From a virus: a stretch of 20,206 nt of DNA. Under the pieces are notes generated by a model that saw nothing but the letters and a program-made list of their open reading frames with translations, ran no database searches and had not been told where the DNA came from. The stretch spans positions 1-20,206 of IMG/VR virus record IMGVR_UViG_3300025141_001012; one strand, given 5' to 3'. Positions 1 through 9,148 of the stretch are shown here, piece after piece; the first letter of the stretch is position 1; the number at the start of each line of letters is the position of its first letter. Made by a program: the position numbers and the translations under genes.

Positions 1-1
1 A

Positions 2-214
2 CTAGCTACTCAGGGGGCTGTCGTAGACGGCATGGCCGCAGAGACAGGTGCCCTGGTTAACGCAGTAGGAAACATGGCCCAAGGACCACGGCCCATGGCT
101 CCTCAAGAGGGCATCATGGATCCCATGATGATGCAGGCTATGATGCAAGGTGCAGGGTCCATGGCTCCTCAAGAGGGCATGGTGGATCCCATGGTCACCG
201 GACCTTATGCATAA
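2..214 (+). CDS. C-terminal fragment of a Met/Pro/Gln-rich phage protein (5' end outside window)
   Basis: The reading frame is open from the left edge and ends in TAA at 212-214, so only the last 70 or so residues are seen. The first in-window ATG (position 32) has no clear ribosome binding site and is probably internal. The tail is low in complexity: it is rich in Met, Gly, Pro and Gln and carries two copies of a MAPQEG(I/M)(M/V)DPM unit 22 residues apart. Tails of this kind occur on virion or portal-region proteins of marine-type phages, but I cannot assign a family. It lies 12 bases upstream of the next gene on the same strand, so it belongs to the structural transcription unit. The function is unknown; a structural role is inferred from position only. 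Confidence 0.6.
   Translation, partial: LATQGAVVDGMAAETGALVNAVGNMAQGPRPMAPQEGIMDPMMMQAMMQGAGSMAPQEGMVDPMVTGPYA
93..180 (+). repeat. Two in-frame copies of a 22-bp direct repeat
   Basis: A 22-bp sequence beginning CCATGGCTCCTCAAGAGG occurs at 93-114 and 159-180, a spacing of 66 bases (22 codons). It encodes the repeated MAPQEG stretch of the partial gene. The spacing is a multiple of three, so copies can be gained or lost without breaking the frame. Confidence 0.8.
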
Positions 215-226
215 AGGCTTTGTTTA

Positions 227-2791
227 ATGGCAAATAACGGGATTCTAGGCCTCCCCCCAGGAGTACAAAGATGGACGGATACAGCACGCGCCCTTGAAGG
301 CGTTGATTTTGCTCCGAATATGGACGCCGTCCGGCAGAGGGAAGCTGATTTAGCCGCATATCTGGGTCAGACGGATTACGACAAGCAGCTTCAAGAATCC
401 CGGAGCATGGCAAAACTTCAGCTTGGACTGGCTCTGGCACAACGGGGGTTTGGCTCCATGGGAGCACAACCCCGTCCGGGGGAAATGGCTATCAGTACTG
501 TTGGCCGGGAGCTTATTTCCCCCCTTGCCGGTGATGTTATGACGGTGTCGCAACAGTTGCACCAACATAAGCTGGCAACACAACAAGCGAAACGACAGGA
601 AGACAGGCAATTAAAACTTGCGGCCCTTACGGGAATAACCAGCGAAGATGCAGCCCGTCGTAGTCTAGCTACAGAGCTGACGCCCAAAGCGGGTGCAGAC
701 ACCTTAAACGACACGGTTCACTATGTATTGAGGCAGGGTACAGATGAGGAGTGGGAATTTGTTCCACAGACCGATGATGGACAAGGCCGCCTTCAAGTAA
801 GACTACAAAAAGGGACTGGTGCTCCCTATGACGTTCAAACACAAACTCTGCGAAGTCTTCTTAGAGGGGAAATTATTGTAAAGGCGGCTGGTCTTAACAA
901 TTATGGTTTATCCGTAGACGACACAACGGGCACTGGAACTTTGCAAGCGGGAGAGTTCAATTTAATTAAACCCGACGGCACCACTTATACAGTAACTGAA
1001 GATGGTAAGAAGAGAACGCCACAATACAGAGCCTATAGCTCCGGTACTAATGCTGGAAGCTTCGTAGAGCTTAGTACGGGTGATGTTTTTTCCCCAGACC
1101 AAATTAAAAAATTGGGACTTACGCCACGAAAAATAACTGGTGACACTTCCGGTAAAAGTGACGCCGAGATGGCTCGTGGCGACAGGCGGGGTCTTCTGCT
1201 CTCCCAGATGAATGAAATTCAGGTTTCAAAATTAGAGGGCCCCTTCTCTGTATACAGTCCACGGTCTTCTTTTTACTTTGACCAAGCAGCGTACCTTAGC
1301 GGTGACTTTTACTTTAAGTACGTTCCCCCCGGCACGGCTCCGGATGACCGGAGCAGAGACGTAACCATTACAAATAAAGCGGTCCAAAACCTTCTTACTA
1401 ATAAGGTGGACAGCATAGCCCAGGGAATACTAAGAAGTGATTTTGGAAGCGCCAACCAAGAAGTAAAAAGCAAGCGAATTGCCGAAGCCGTGGCTAGTAT
1501 TTTATCGCAACCAGCTACTACCGTTTTTGGAGCGTTGGAGATAGAGGAAATAGGGACCGATCCCGATGGAAATATAGTGGGGTATACTCCGGCACAACCA
1601 GCCTTGGACGTTTCCACTAGGAATGAAAACGTTAGAAGTGTCTTCGACTCCTTAAAACTAAATTCTGATGCAAACGCTTTCGAACTCTTTCTGACGCTGC
1701 CTAGACCCGATAATGAACAGGATCTAAACAAGACATGGGGTAGTGTAAGGGTAGCAGCAGAAGTTTTTCCAGATGCTTTTGGAAATAGGGATGTGGGTCG
1801 GCCCGGAACCGGAGATTTTGACGCGGGTTTGGTTCAGCAACGGCTGGATATTGAGTATGCACTTCCTAACGCCCGTCTCGTACAAGGTGCTTCCCTAGCG
1901 GATCAAAGGGCTATAATCCAAGATGGTGTACAAAAGCGAGTTGACGCAAGAAACGCGCTGCAAAACAGTCCGGATGCCCGTGAGGCCAAAGAATCTTTAG
2001 ATCTAGCATTGGAGTTCCGAGACGCACTTCTGAGTTTCAAAAACGCCGCCGCAGAAAGTAACGTTATGGGCTGGTTTACAGGTACGGGGGCTAAAACCAT
2101 CGCAAAACTGGGGTTTGCGGATTGGCTTGCGGGAGAAGGTGAAGAACATTGGATTCGACTGTCATTAGCTTCAGAGAGGTTCCAAGAGGGGATATCACGG
2201 CGGATAGGCAAAGATTTTGGTGATGACCGCATAAGTAATGCCGACGCCGAAGCGTACCAAAAACTTGTTGCCGATATAAGTAGTGGCAAGGAATATAATA
2301 GAATTTTGGTTGAAGATGGGTTGCAACGGGTTGGCCGCGACTTGACGGATCTTATGGGGTATGGCGGAAAAGTTGGCTGGACGGAAAGAGATCTTAGTCG
2401 AGCCGCAGAAGCGGGAGTCGATTTTTCTAAACTTCCTACGCAAATGGGGTGGCACGGTTATGGATATTACGGCAAAACCAGGTACGGGGCCACTCGACAG
2501 TTTACTCCAGCATTAACAGAAGGACAACGAGACGCTCTGCTTACCAGCGGAAATCTGAAGGATACCATGTACGGGGGTAAATATAACATTCCCTTGGTTA
2601 ATAAGGGATACACTCTGGACAAAGCTTTTGCTTGGGGCGCGGATACTCCAGTCCTTAGAAAAGGTCCTTTTGAGTTTGAAACATACCTACAAAACCGTGC
2701 AGATGAAGCCAAAATATCTAAAGACGAGATGCTAAAACGGATAGTTAATGGAATACTTTCCTATAACGTCTGGCGCAACCTGCAAAAATAG
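227..2791 (+). CDS. Large putative virion-associated protein (854 aa), unknown family
   Basis: I do not recognise a named family. Residues 1-140 look mostly helical, with a Gln/His-rich stretch near residues 107-122. Residues 165-300 are rich in Thr, Gly and aromatic residues in short alternating patterns, suggesting beta structure. The second half is again helical and charged, and includes a segment reading DDRISNADAEAYQKLV of a kind seen in large phage structural proteins. I see no cysteine in the whole protein, which is common for virion proteins. The ATG at 227 follows the previous stop by 12 bases, with a weak AAAGG upstream. The next gene starts 11 bases after its stop, so the two large genes are probably co-transcribed. 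A role as an internal virion or tail-associated protein is inferred from size, composition and context. GC content and codon choice (many AGA and ATA codons) differ from the genes right of 7.6 kb. Confidence 0.7.
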   Translation: MANNGILGLPPGVQRWTDTARALEGVDFAPNMDAVRQREADLAAYLGQTDYDKQLQESRSMAKLQLGLALAQRGFGSMGAQPRPGEMAISTVGRELISPLAGDVMTVSQQLHQHKLATQQAKRQEDRQLKLAALTGITSEDAARRSLATELTPKAGADTLNDTVHYVLRQGTDEEWEFVPQTDDGQGRLQVRLQKGTGAPYDVQTQTLRSLLRGEIIVKAAGLNNYGLSVDDTTGTGTLQAGEFNLIKPDGTTYTVTEDGKKRTPQYRAYSSGTNAGSFVELSTGDVFSPDQIKKLGLTPRKITGDTSGKSDAEMARGDRRGLLLSQMNEIQVSKLEGPFSVYSPRSSFYFDQAAYLSGDFYFKYVPPGTAPDDRSRDVTITNKAVQNLLTNKVDSIAQGILRSDFGSANQEVKSKRIAEAVASILSQPATTVFGALEIEEIGTDPDGNIVGYTPAQPALDVSTRNENVRSVFDSLKLNSDANAFELFLTLPRPDNEQDLNKTWGSVRVAAEVFPDAFGNRDVGRPGTGDFDAGLVQQRLDIEYALPNARLVQGASLADQRAIIQDGVQKRVDARNALQNSPDAREAKESLDLALEFRDALLSFKNAAAESNVMGWFTGTGAKTIAKLGFADWLAGEGEEHWIRLSLASERFQEGISRRIGKDFGDDRISNADAEAYQKLVADISSGKEYNRILVEDGLQRVGRDLTDLMGYGGKVGWTERDLSRAAEAGVDFSKLPTQMGWHGYGYYGKTRYGATRQFTPALTEGQRDALLTSGNLKDTMYGGKYNIPLVNKGYTLDKAFAWGADTPVLRKGPFEFETYLQNRADEAKISKDEMLKRIVNGILSYNVWRNLQK

Positions 2792-2802
2792 GGGTGGATT
2801 AA

Positions 2803-5800
2803 ATGGCGGACAACTTCGACACACCTCATGTTAATGTCACTGGCACGTATATTGGCGTAGATAGACATGGGGAGCACCAATACGAGTTCACAAACAACGA
2901 GACTGGTGCACAAGCAATGGCTACCAGCTCGTATGCCCCTGAGGACACCACAGACGACCGCGGAATAGTAGTTCCAGGGTTTGTACGTATTCTAAATTCC
3001 TTGAATACTCCAGAGGGAAGTGAACTTGCCTCTACACTAGCTCCCACGTTCAGACAGCTTCAGACACAGGATCAACGGGGGTTTCTTAAGCGGGGTATTG
3101 CACCTATTCTGAGAAGTTTATACAGCGGGGCTTATCTCGCCGGAGGTGCCGCCGACATAGGTGCTCTGTTAACCTTCATTCCGGGTCCGTCCGAAATGCT
3201 GGCTCTGGGCTATGAAAAGGTGACAGGGGATACTCCCGACTTCTTAAAAAGAGCCCGAGAAGGCGCAGAATCACAGCGCCAGTTTTACGGGCAGTATGGT
3301 CATAAGGCCCAGCAAAAAAGATTTGAGCAGTGGTGGAGACAAGCCGACGCTTATACCAAGGACCAGTGGGGATTCAGCCCTTTTGATACCATAGGCACTG
3401 ATATGACTCCCGAAGCACGTGGGTTTTGGGAAAAAACAGTAGCCTCTGGATTGGAGTTTGGTGTCAGCGGTGTTCCCATGACGAAAGGAGTCACCATACC
3501 CCTGAAGGCAGGCCAAGGACTCATTAGAGGGGCGGAACACATCTTTAGAAGATTAGCAAGGGAAAGTGTGGAGGAATTGGGAGAAGCGGCCACCAGCCCG
3601 GAGAACGTTCGTAAACTAATAGGCAAGGCAAATCGTACACTAATAGACAAGGCAGATGATTTTTACTCGCTACGTACCGCGTCGGGGCGCAAAAACATTC
3701 GCGGAGACTTTTATTTTGGTGCCGCAGCGGGGGTGTCTACCGAGTTTGCTCTAGCGGGCTTGGAAAAAGTGGATCCGGATGCAGCGGGATGGTTGCAAAC
3801 CACGACGGCCATAGGTTCCGGGATCATACTTCCTGTTGCAGCGAGAGGTGCCATAACAAGTCTTGTAAACGCGCCCCTCGTGTATAGGTTTGTTACAAAA
3901 ACTGTTTTGGACCCTGTTTTCCGTCCGGGTATAGCGGCGCAACGTTTTACACAAAGACATGGTCTTGGTTCTACAGAAGCCGACAAAATTGCAATAGCCG
4001 GAGTGGCGCGAATACTAGAAGAGGCTTATGCAAACGGTCGTCATGTACACGAAGCATCTGGTCTTGCGTTTACTACTCCGGAACTAGCACGAGCCGAAGC
4101 AAATATACTGCGGGAGCGGACCCAGATTAAACTAGACGAACTAGCAGCGGTAACAGATCCAGCATTAAAAAAACGGTTAACAAGGGAGATTTCTGAGGCA
4201 GAGGACCAAGTTAGCAATTTAGTGCGCTACGCCAATTTTCAGGAAGATGTGTTAACAGCAGCCGCCAGAGACAAAGCACCAGGGGCCACTGCCAAGTTCT
4301 TTGACGCAGAAGCGAGACGGTTGGTCGAACGACGAGAGCAATTCTTTAATTATGTAGAAAACCAGTTCAAACAATCTTTTGATGACATTAGTTTTAACGG
4401 AAAATCCGGTGGCACACCGGCTGAACTTCGCCGTGACCTTGAACTCGCGGAAAATGGCGGTATACCTGAGTTTGAGACAACCAGAAGAAACCTTGTTATG
4501 CGGGGGAATATAAAAGGGATTGAAGCAGCCGAGCTTCAGTGGCTCACGCCCGCCGCACGGAAACAAGCAGACGACGCTTTTGATGCGTTGGACACTAATA
4601 TAGAGAAATCTTTTGCTGATGCAAAAGCCGCCGCAGAAAGACGAGTGAAATCTTGGCAAGAAGACGTGGACTCATATATCGCAGCCAAGGGTCTTAAATC
4701 CGTCGATGATCTGAGTCCAATGGAAAAAACATTTGTTGGGGATTTTATACGTGGCACCTATGACGATGCCTATAGAGAAATGCGGGGGTTTGAAAAAGCA
4801 GCCTACCGTCGCGTTGCCGGTATGGATGAGAAAGTTACGGAAAACATTGTATTTCCAAAGGGGGCCGTAGATGCAGTTACGGGTGACATCATTGCTGGTA
4901 TGAAGATATCCGACTGGGCTGCGGATCGACTGGAGAATTTAACAAGATCTCAAAGATTTAATCCCGGAGACGTACCCGTTCAGCTTGCCCAGCTTGCCGG
5001 TATGCGTTCTGTTATAGCAGCGATAAACAGGCAGCGAAAAGAAGCGGTGGCCGCAGGACGCGCCAGTCATGCAGAAGCCAGGATACCGGACCTCGAAAGA
5101 ACAAGGGATGACGCTATAGCCCGAAGGCAGGAAGTTGAAGCTAAAATAGACAGGCAAGCGGACTTGGACCGGGCAGCTTCCGAAAAAGAAATTCGTTCAT
5201 TAGATGCTTATGTGGAAAGCGCCACAGACAAGTTGGACAACGCGGGCGGGAACTATACTACATACTATACTTCCGCTACTGACGTGAACGCCTTTCTTAA
5301 CAACCCCGAAATACAATGGGATACCTTGAGCCAGACAATCGCCAGAGGTCTAGCACCAACAAAAGAACTGGAACCAATTTTCGCTGCTGTAGCACGTCAG
5401 AAAAAGATAATTTCGGAACTTGGGGGGGGTACCAGGGTTTCCAAAGAAATGCGTACCTTAAACGACCAGCTACTCCGCATCAGCGAACAAGTTGATGGTG
5501 CACAGGCACAAATAAATAAAATTACCGGTAGCTTCCTGGAAGGAGCGGATGCCGCTCCTATCGCTCCTACCGGACGACTGACCTCACGAAATGCTGAAGG
5601 AGAACTGGTAGCGGGGGGCGTTTCGCCGGAAGATGTCAAGGTAACTATATCAGACGTAGCGGAAGCTGCTAGTAGAGAAAATAGGCTTAATGGGAAGACG
5701 CCCAAATACCGGTCTCTTATCCAACTCCGGACCACGCTGGAACAACTCCTTACACCAGAAGTTTTCAAGAATCTGGATGGCCCGTCTTTAAGCTTCGCGA

Positions 5801-7611
5801 GAGAAGTGTCTCAACTGAAGCACAGGGTATTAGAGGCACAAGATGACATTCTCGCCCAAGACGGCGGAGTTAGGGTTCAGGTAGAGCAGGTAGCAGAAAA
5901 GGTTTTACCGCCGCAAAGTAGCCCAACCGGACAAGCTGCCGCCCTCCGACTTCTTCAGACAGCAGTCTCCGACGTTCCCCCCTTTGTTGCCATTAAAAAG
6001 GACGCAAACGGGAGGATTGTAAGGGATGCGGAGGGAATCCCCTTGGCCGTTGTTGACGAGAGCGCCTTAACAGGTAAAGGTTTATTTAACCTTCCTGATT
6101 CTCCTTTTGAAATAGTCCTTGTTGGAGAAGCCGGTTTAGGCCCACTGGGTGGTTTTTCTGAAATCCGGCTGCGGCCAAACGCGCCAGTAACCGATAGATC
6201 CTTACAAATCGCAGAAAGCATACTTCTGGAAAGACTGGCACTACAGTTTCCTGAAGGAGCGAACTCCAAAGCCTTGGCGTCTTTTCGGAAAGAAAACGAA
6301 CAAGCCCTTAACTTCTTGAAGGACAATGGACGCGAGGGTGTTCCCAATTTGGTACACGAGGCCGACGCCTTGACAACGCAACTAGATGCTCTGGACAGCC
6401 TGTTCAACGACAGGACGCGAAAGCATCTCACAGAACTTGTAAACAGCAAAGCGTTAGATTTGGGCGCTAATACAATAGACGACTATGTGCAATATATCGG
6501 ACAAACACGGAAACAAATCGGGTATGAAAATGCCTTTAGGAGTGTTTTGGAAGCAGATCCGGGTCGCGCTACCACCAGTCTGTTTGAAAGAATACTTAAC
6601 CCCAAAAACAATCAGCCCAAAAAAGATATACAGGAATTTCTGTCCGTAGTGCGTGGAAACCAAGCGGCGGAAAAAGGGTTCAAAGCTTCGGTTATAGGCG
6701 AACTGTGGCGACGAGCCACTACCCACACAGACGACTTTGCACGAGCAACCGGGGAACATGCTGCACGGGCCTTTGATCCGGTCTTGTTCCGTGAACTTAT
6801 GGCGGATTCAAGAATCCGTGAATTGTTGCAGGAGGTGTTTCCAGATAATGGAGCACTTCTTGCTGGTTTGGATGAGATGGCAGCCGTTGCCTTCGAGACC
6901 TCCAACTTTACCAAGGGAAGTAGGAGTCTCGCCAGTGCCCTAGATCCACAAACGGCCCTTAGTATGGAAGCCTACAGCAATCTTGGTAGAATAGGCGGTC
7001 TAAATCTCGCAGCCAGAGTTGATTTCTTAAACAGCCTTGTCTTGGCTGGAGTGGGTGGGAGATACGGCGCGAAGCTGGGTAGGAGCCTTACAGGCAGCAA
7101 AATAAAAGACATTCTGGTAATAGCCGCGCTGGATGTTGAGAAAGCCATAGAACTAGGTAAGGCAACCTCACAGCACGTAGAGGGGTTTTTGGCGAATTTA
7201 AGAAAAGCTGCCATAGATACCGCTATTTCCCCCGTGACCGTTCCAATGCGGCATCCCGCCGCTACTGTTCCGATATTGCTGCGTGGTCAAGAAGAACTTG
7301 GCGAAGAGACCCCGCCGAGTCCTCAATCTTCTCTGGAACTGACACCCCCCACTATGGCCTCCCGGATGCCGCCAAACCGTCCGCCTGTTTCCGGGTCCAC
7401 GCTGGACAACGCAGATCCGCTTCAGTTCGCGGCAGCGTCCCCACAGCAGTTCGCGGCAGCGTCCCCGCCCAGCGGCGCACCAAACCGGGAGATCTTAGCG
7501 AACTTGGACCAGCTTGGGATACCTCTCTTCGCCAACAAGGGTGGCCTAATCAACTCAGGGTCCAAGGGCATCATGTCCATTGGCTGTAAGCCGCGCCAAA
7601 TAGTTGCGTGA
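2803..7611 (+). CDS. Giant putative internal virion / DNA-ejection protein (1602 aa)
   Basis: No catalytic motif or named family is recognised. Membrane-prone segments appear near residues 104-137, 305-320 and 333-362. Charged heptad-like helices, probably coiled coils, lie near 426-475 and 757-810, and much of the rest is predicted-helical by eye. Residues about 1500-1560 are Pro/Ser-rich and include a duplicated QFAAASP unit. The C-terminus ends in a glycine-rich stretch and a basic KPRQIVA. The only cysteine I see is in that tail. Great length, helix content and hydrophobic patches at the end of a structural block fit the internal ejection proteins of podoviruses (compare T7 gp16, about 1300 aa), but this is inference. 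I see none of the catalytic signatures of a lytic transglycosylase. A GGGGTGG sequence precedes the ATG at 2803. The stop lies four bases from the stop of the convergent SNF2 gene. Confidence 0.7.
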   Translation: MADNFDTPHVNVTGTYIGVDRHGEHQYEFTNNETGAQAMATSSYAPEDTTDDRGIVVPGFVRILNSLNTPEGSELASTLAPTFRQLQTQDQRGFLKRGIAPILRSLYSGAYLAGGAADIGALLTFIPGPSEMLALGYEKVTGDTPDFLKRAREGAESQRQFYGQYGHKAQQKRFEQWWRQADAYTKDQWGFSPFDTIGTDMTPEARGFWEKTVASGLEFGVSGVPMTKGVTIPLKAGQGLIRGAEHIFRRLARESVEELGEAATSPENVRKLIGKANRTLIDKADDFYSLRTASGRKNIRGDFYFGAAAGVSTEFALAGLEKVDPDAAGWLQTTTAIGSGIILPVAARGAITSLVNAPLVYRFVTKTVLDPVFRPGIAAQRFTQRHGLGSTEADKIAIAGVARILEEAYANGRHVHEASGLAFTTPELARAEANILRERTQIKLDELAAVTDPALKKRLTREISEAEDQVSNLVRYANFQEDVLTAAARDKAPGATAKFFDAEARRLVERREQFFNYVENQFKQSFDDISFNGKSGGTPAELRRDLELAENGGIPEFETTRRNLVMRGNIKGIEAAELQWLTPAARKQADDAFDALDTNIEKSFADAKAAAERRVKSWQEDVDSYIAAKGLKSVDDLSPMEKTFVGDFIRGTYDDAYREMRGFEKAAYRRVAGMDEKVTENIVFPKGAVDAVTGDIIAGMKISDWAADRLENLTRSQRFNPGDVPVQLAQLAGMRSVIAAINRQRKEAVAAGRASHAEARIPDLERTRDDAIARRQEVEAKIDRQADLDRAASEKEIRSLDAYVESATDKLDNAGGNYTTYYTSATDVNAFLNNPEIQWDTLSQTIARGLAPTKELEPIFAAVARQKKIISELGGGTRVSKEMRTLNDQLLRISEQVDGAQAQINKITGSFLEGADAAPIAPTGRLTSRNAEGELVAGGVSPEDVKVTISDVAEAASRENRLNGKTPKYRSLIQLRTTLEQLLTPEVFKNLDGPSLSFAREVSQLKHRVLEAQDDILAQDGGVRVQVEQVAEKVLPPQSSPTGQAAALRLLQTAVSDVPPFVAIKKDANGRIVRDAEGIPLAVVDESALTGKGLFNLPDSPFEIVLVGEAGLGPLGGFSEIRLRPNAPVTDRSLQIAESILLERLALQFPEGANSKALASFRKENEQALNFLKDNGREGVPNLVHEADALTTQLDALDSLFNDRTRKHLTELVNSKALDLGANTIDDYVQYIGQTRKQIGYENAFRSVLEADPGRATTSLFERILNPKNNQPKKDIQEFLSVVRGNQAAEKGFKASVIGELWRRATTHTDDFARATGEHAARAFDPVLFRELMADSRIRELLQEVFPDNGALLAGLDEMAAVAFETSNFTKGSRSLASALDPQTALSMEAYSNLGRIGGLNLAARVDFLNSLVLAGVGGRYGAKLGRSLTGSKIKDILVIAALDVEKAIELGKATSQHVEGFLANLRKAAIDTAISPVTVPMRHPAATVPILLRGQEELGEETPPSPQSSLELTPPTMASRMPPNRPPVSGSTLDNADPLQFAAASPQQFAAASPPSGAPNREILANLDQLGIPLFANKGGLINSGSKGIMSIGCKPRQIVA
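7423..7466 (+). repeat. 20-bp direct repeat (24-bp period) encoding QFAAASP twice
   Basis: The 20-mer CAGTTCGCGGCAGCGTCCCC is present at 7423-7442 and 7447-7466. It duplicates QFAAASP in the Pro/Ser-rich linker near the C-terminus of the 1602-aa protein. The perfect identity suggests a recent tandem duplication. Confidence 0.85.
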
Positions 7612-7615
7612 GCCA

Positions 7616-9055
7616 CTACACCAGCCATTTCCGGGCCTCCTCCCCCAATATATGATCCGCCACCGAAATCTTATCGCGTAACGCGCCTACGATTTTCTGG
7701 TCTACCGTGTTGGGCGCAACCAGATCGATATACGTGACCTTGTTGGTCTGCCCTATGCGGTGCGCGCGGTCCTCCGACTGCAATCGCAGCTCCAGGTCAT
7801 AGCTGTTGCTATAGTAGATGACGGTGGCTGCCGCCGTCAGCGTCAGCCCATAGCCGCCGGTTTTGGGGTGCCCCACGAGGAACCTTGAATCGGAGTGACA
7901 ATCCTGGAATGTTTCCACGATATGCTGTCGCTCGTGACCCGGAGTTTCCCCGTGGAGCGTTGCAACCGCTTGTACGCTGAAGCGGTCGCGCAGGGCCTCG
8001 GCAATCGAGCGAATGTCGCGCGACCATGTCGCCCATATGATTGCCTTGCCCTGTATCTCGTCGCAGATGTCCAGAAGCTCGCCGAGCCGATTGGACGGCA
8101 GGTCGTGAACCTCTCCCTCGTCATCGGTCAGATGACCCAGGCAGATTTGCTGAAGCCGCAAGATCTGCGTCAACACATTCTTGGTCGTCGCAAATTCCCC
8201 GCTTTCGAGGCGCGCTAGTGCCAGCTCGGACATTTGTCCATATGCCGCCTTTTGCTCGTTCGTCAGCTCGACGCGACGCAGCATGTAGACCTTATCCGGG
8301 AGGTCCAGGCAGTCTTCTTTACGCACACGATAGGAATTAGCCTGGAGCTTCTGCGTCAGTTCGTCCAGTCTGCGGAACCCGACAATATGGTCGAACGAGT
8401 GCGAACCCAGCACGCGGCGCTCGACCACGGCGTAGCGACCACGAAAAGCGTAGAAGCTCCGGAAGCCAAGAATGCCGGGGTCCAGAAATTCCATTTGGCT
8501 GTACAGGTCCATCGGGCTCTTCGTCACAGGAGACCCGGTCAGGATTCGCTTCATCGTCGCGAGGTTGCCGATTCGACAGATCGCTTTCGTTCTCTTGGCG
8601 CGGCGGTTCTTGATGGTTGTGGATTCGTCTACCACCATCAACGTGCGGTGTTTGCCCACGAAGAACTCGGCGATTTCCACACCCTTTCGCGTGCTGAGCG
8701 CCTCGACGTTCATCAGCAGAACCTTGAGTTCGCTATTGGCACCCCGGCTAAGCTCCTGAAGCTCCTTCCGCTTAGCCTGAGTCAGGCTGGGATTCCAAAT
8801 GACAATCCTCCGCTGGATGCTCGGAGATAAGTGCCTCTCGATTTCCCCCGGCCAGTTGGTGACCACGCTCTTCGGCGCGATAACGAAGAGCAGGTCGATA
8901 CGCTTGTCCAGGAAATTGGAGGCGGCGGTGTCTATGACGACCTTGGTCTTGCCGGTCCCCATGTCCATGAGCAGGGCATAGCCGGGAAGCGCCACGCTTG
9001 CCTCGAACGCCTTGCGTTGGTGTGCATAGGGTTCAGAAAAAAATTGAAACGCCAC
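7616..9055 (-). CDS. SNF2-family (SF2) DNA helicase/translocase, 479 aa
   Basis: An ATP-dependent DNA translocase of the SNF2 family. The motifs in order are: an N-terminal HQ (residues 12-13), Walker A GTGKT (33-37), motif II DEST (143-146), motif III LTGSP (172-176), a TGGYGLTL motif V, and motif VI QSEDRAHRIGQ (426-436) with its arginine finger. The two RecA-like lobes fill the whole protein, with no extra DNA-binding or nuclease domain, so it is a minimal phage SNF2 protein. Such proteins are frequent beside phage replication genes and are thought to help fork progress or recombination; that role here is inferred. The start is GTG at 9055-9053, with AAGGGA seven bases upstream. It is the only minus-strand gene I accept, divergent from the replication operon and convergent with the 1602-aa gene. 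A consensus-like promoter lies just upstream. Motif II is DEST rather than the more usual DEAH/DEGH. Confidence 0.95.
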   Translation of the reverse strand: MAFQFFSEPYAHQRKAFEASVALPGYALLMDMGTGKTKVVIDTAASNFLDKRIDLLFVIAPKSVVTNWPGEIERHLSPSIQRRIVIWNPSLTQAKRKELQELSRGANSELKVLLMNVEALSTRKGVEIAEFFVGKHRTLMVVDESTTIKNRRAKRTKAICRIGNLATMKRILTGSPVTKSPMDLYSQMEFLDPGILGFRSFYAFRGRYAVVERRVLGSHSFDHIVGFRRLDELTQKLQANSYRVRKEDCLDLPDKVYMLRRVELTNEQKAAYGQMSELALARLESGEFATTKNVLTQILRLQQICLGHLTDDEGEVHDLPSNRLGELLDICDEIQGKAIIWATWSRDIRSIAEALRDRFSVQAVATLHGETPGHERQHIVETFQDCHSDSRFLVGHPKTGGYGLTLTAAATVIYYSNSYDLELRLQSEDRAHRIGQTNKVTYIDLVAPNTVDQKIVGALRDKISVADHILGEEARKWLV

Positions 9056-9065
9056 CAGATTTCCC

Positions 9066-9094
9066 TTGTCATCGAAGGATGAGTCCTATATATC
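9066..9094 (+). promoter_or_regulatory. Candidate sigma70-type promoter for the replication operon
   Basis: On the plus strand, TTGTCA (9066-9071), a 17-base spacer and TATATC (9089-9094) precede the first replication-module gene. The -35 differs from consensus at one base and the -10 at two. Its -10 shares the TATATAT tract with the opposing SNF2 promoter, so the two could not easily be occupied together. Transcription would start near 9101. Confidence 0.45.
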
Positions 9095-9115
9095 TGCCGC
9101 TGGTGGTCATGTCAA
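9087..9115 (-). promoter_or_regulatory. Candidate sigma70-type promoter for the SNF2 gene
   Basis: Read on the minus strand, TTGACA (9115-9110) is followed by exactly 17 bases and TATATA (9092-9087). The -35 is a perfect consensus and the -10 matches TATAAT at its first four positions. Transcription would begin near 9080, leaving a leader of about 25 nt that includes the ribosome binding site before the GTG at 9055. No start site is known; the call rests on spacing and position. Confidence 0.65.
9098..9114. promoter_or_regulatory. 17-bp shared regulatory element, copy 1
   Basis: CGCTGGTGGTCATGTCA occurs here and again, identically, at 17287-17303, the only other copy I found. Both copies sit in gaps between transcription units. 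Here it covers most of the spacer and five bases of the -35 of the minus-strand promoter, and lies just past the proposed start site of the plus-strand promoter. It may be an operator or a leader RNA element. The small HTH protein at 12096 or the ribbon-helix-helix-like protein at 16461 could bind it, but nothing in the sequence proves that. Confidence 0.6.
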
Positions 9116-9148
9116 CCATCGATGCATGAACCGAGAAAAAGGTGAACG

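Noticed and set aside
5955-6449. 164-aa minus-strand frame inside the 1602-aa gene
   Set aside because: It is Ser/Arg/Leu-rich shadow composition with no support from spacing or motifs.
8234-8830. 198-aa plus-strand frame inside the SNF2 gene
   Set aside because: It is the shadow of a helicase with all motifs intact on the other strand, and no recognisable domain is seen.
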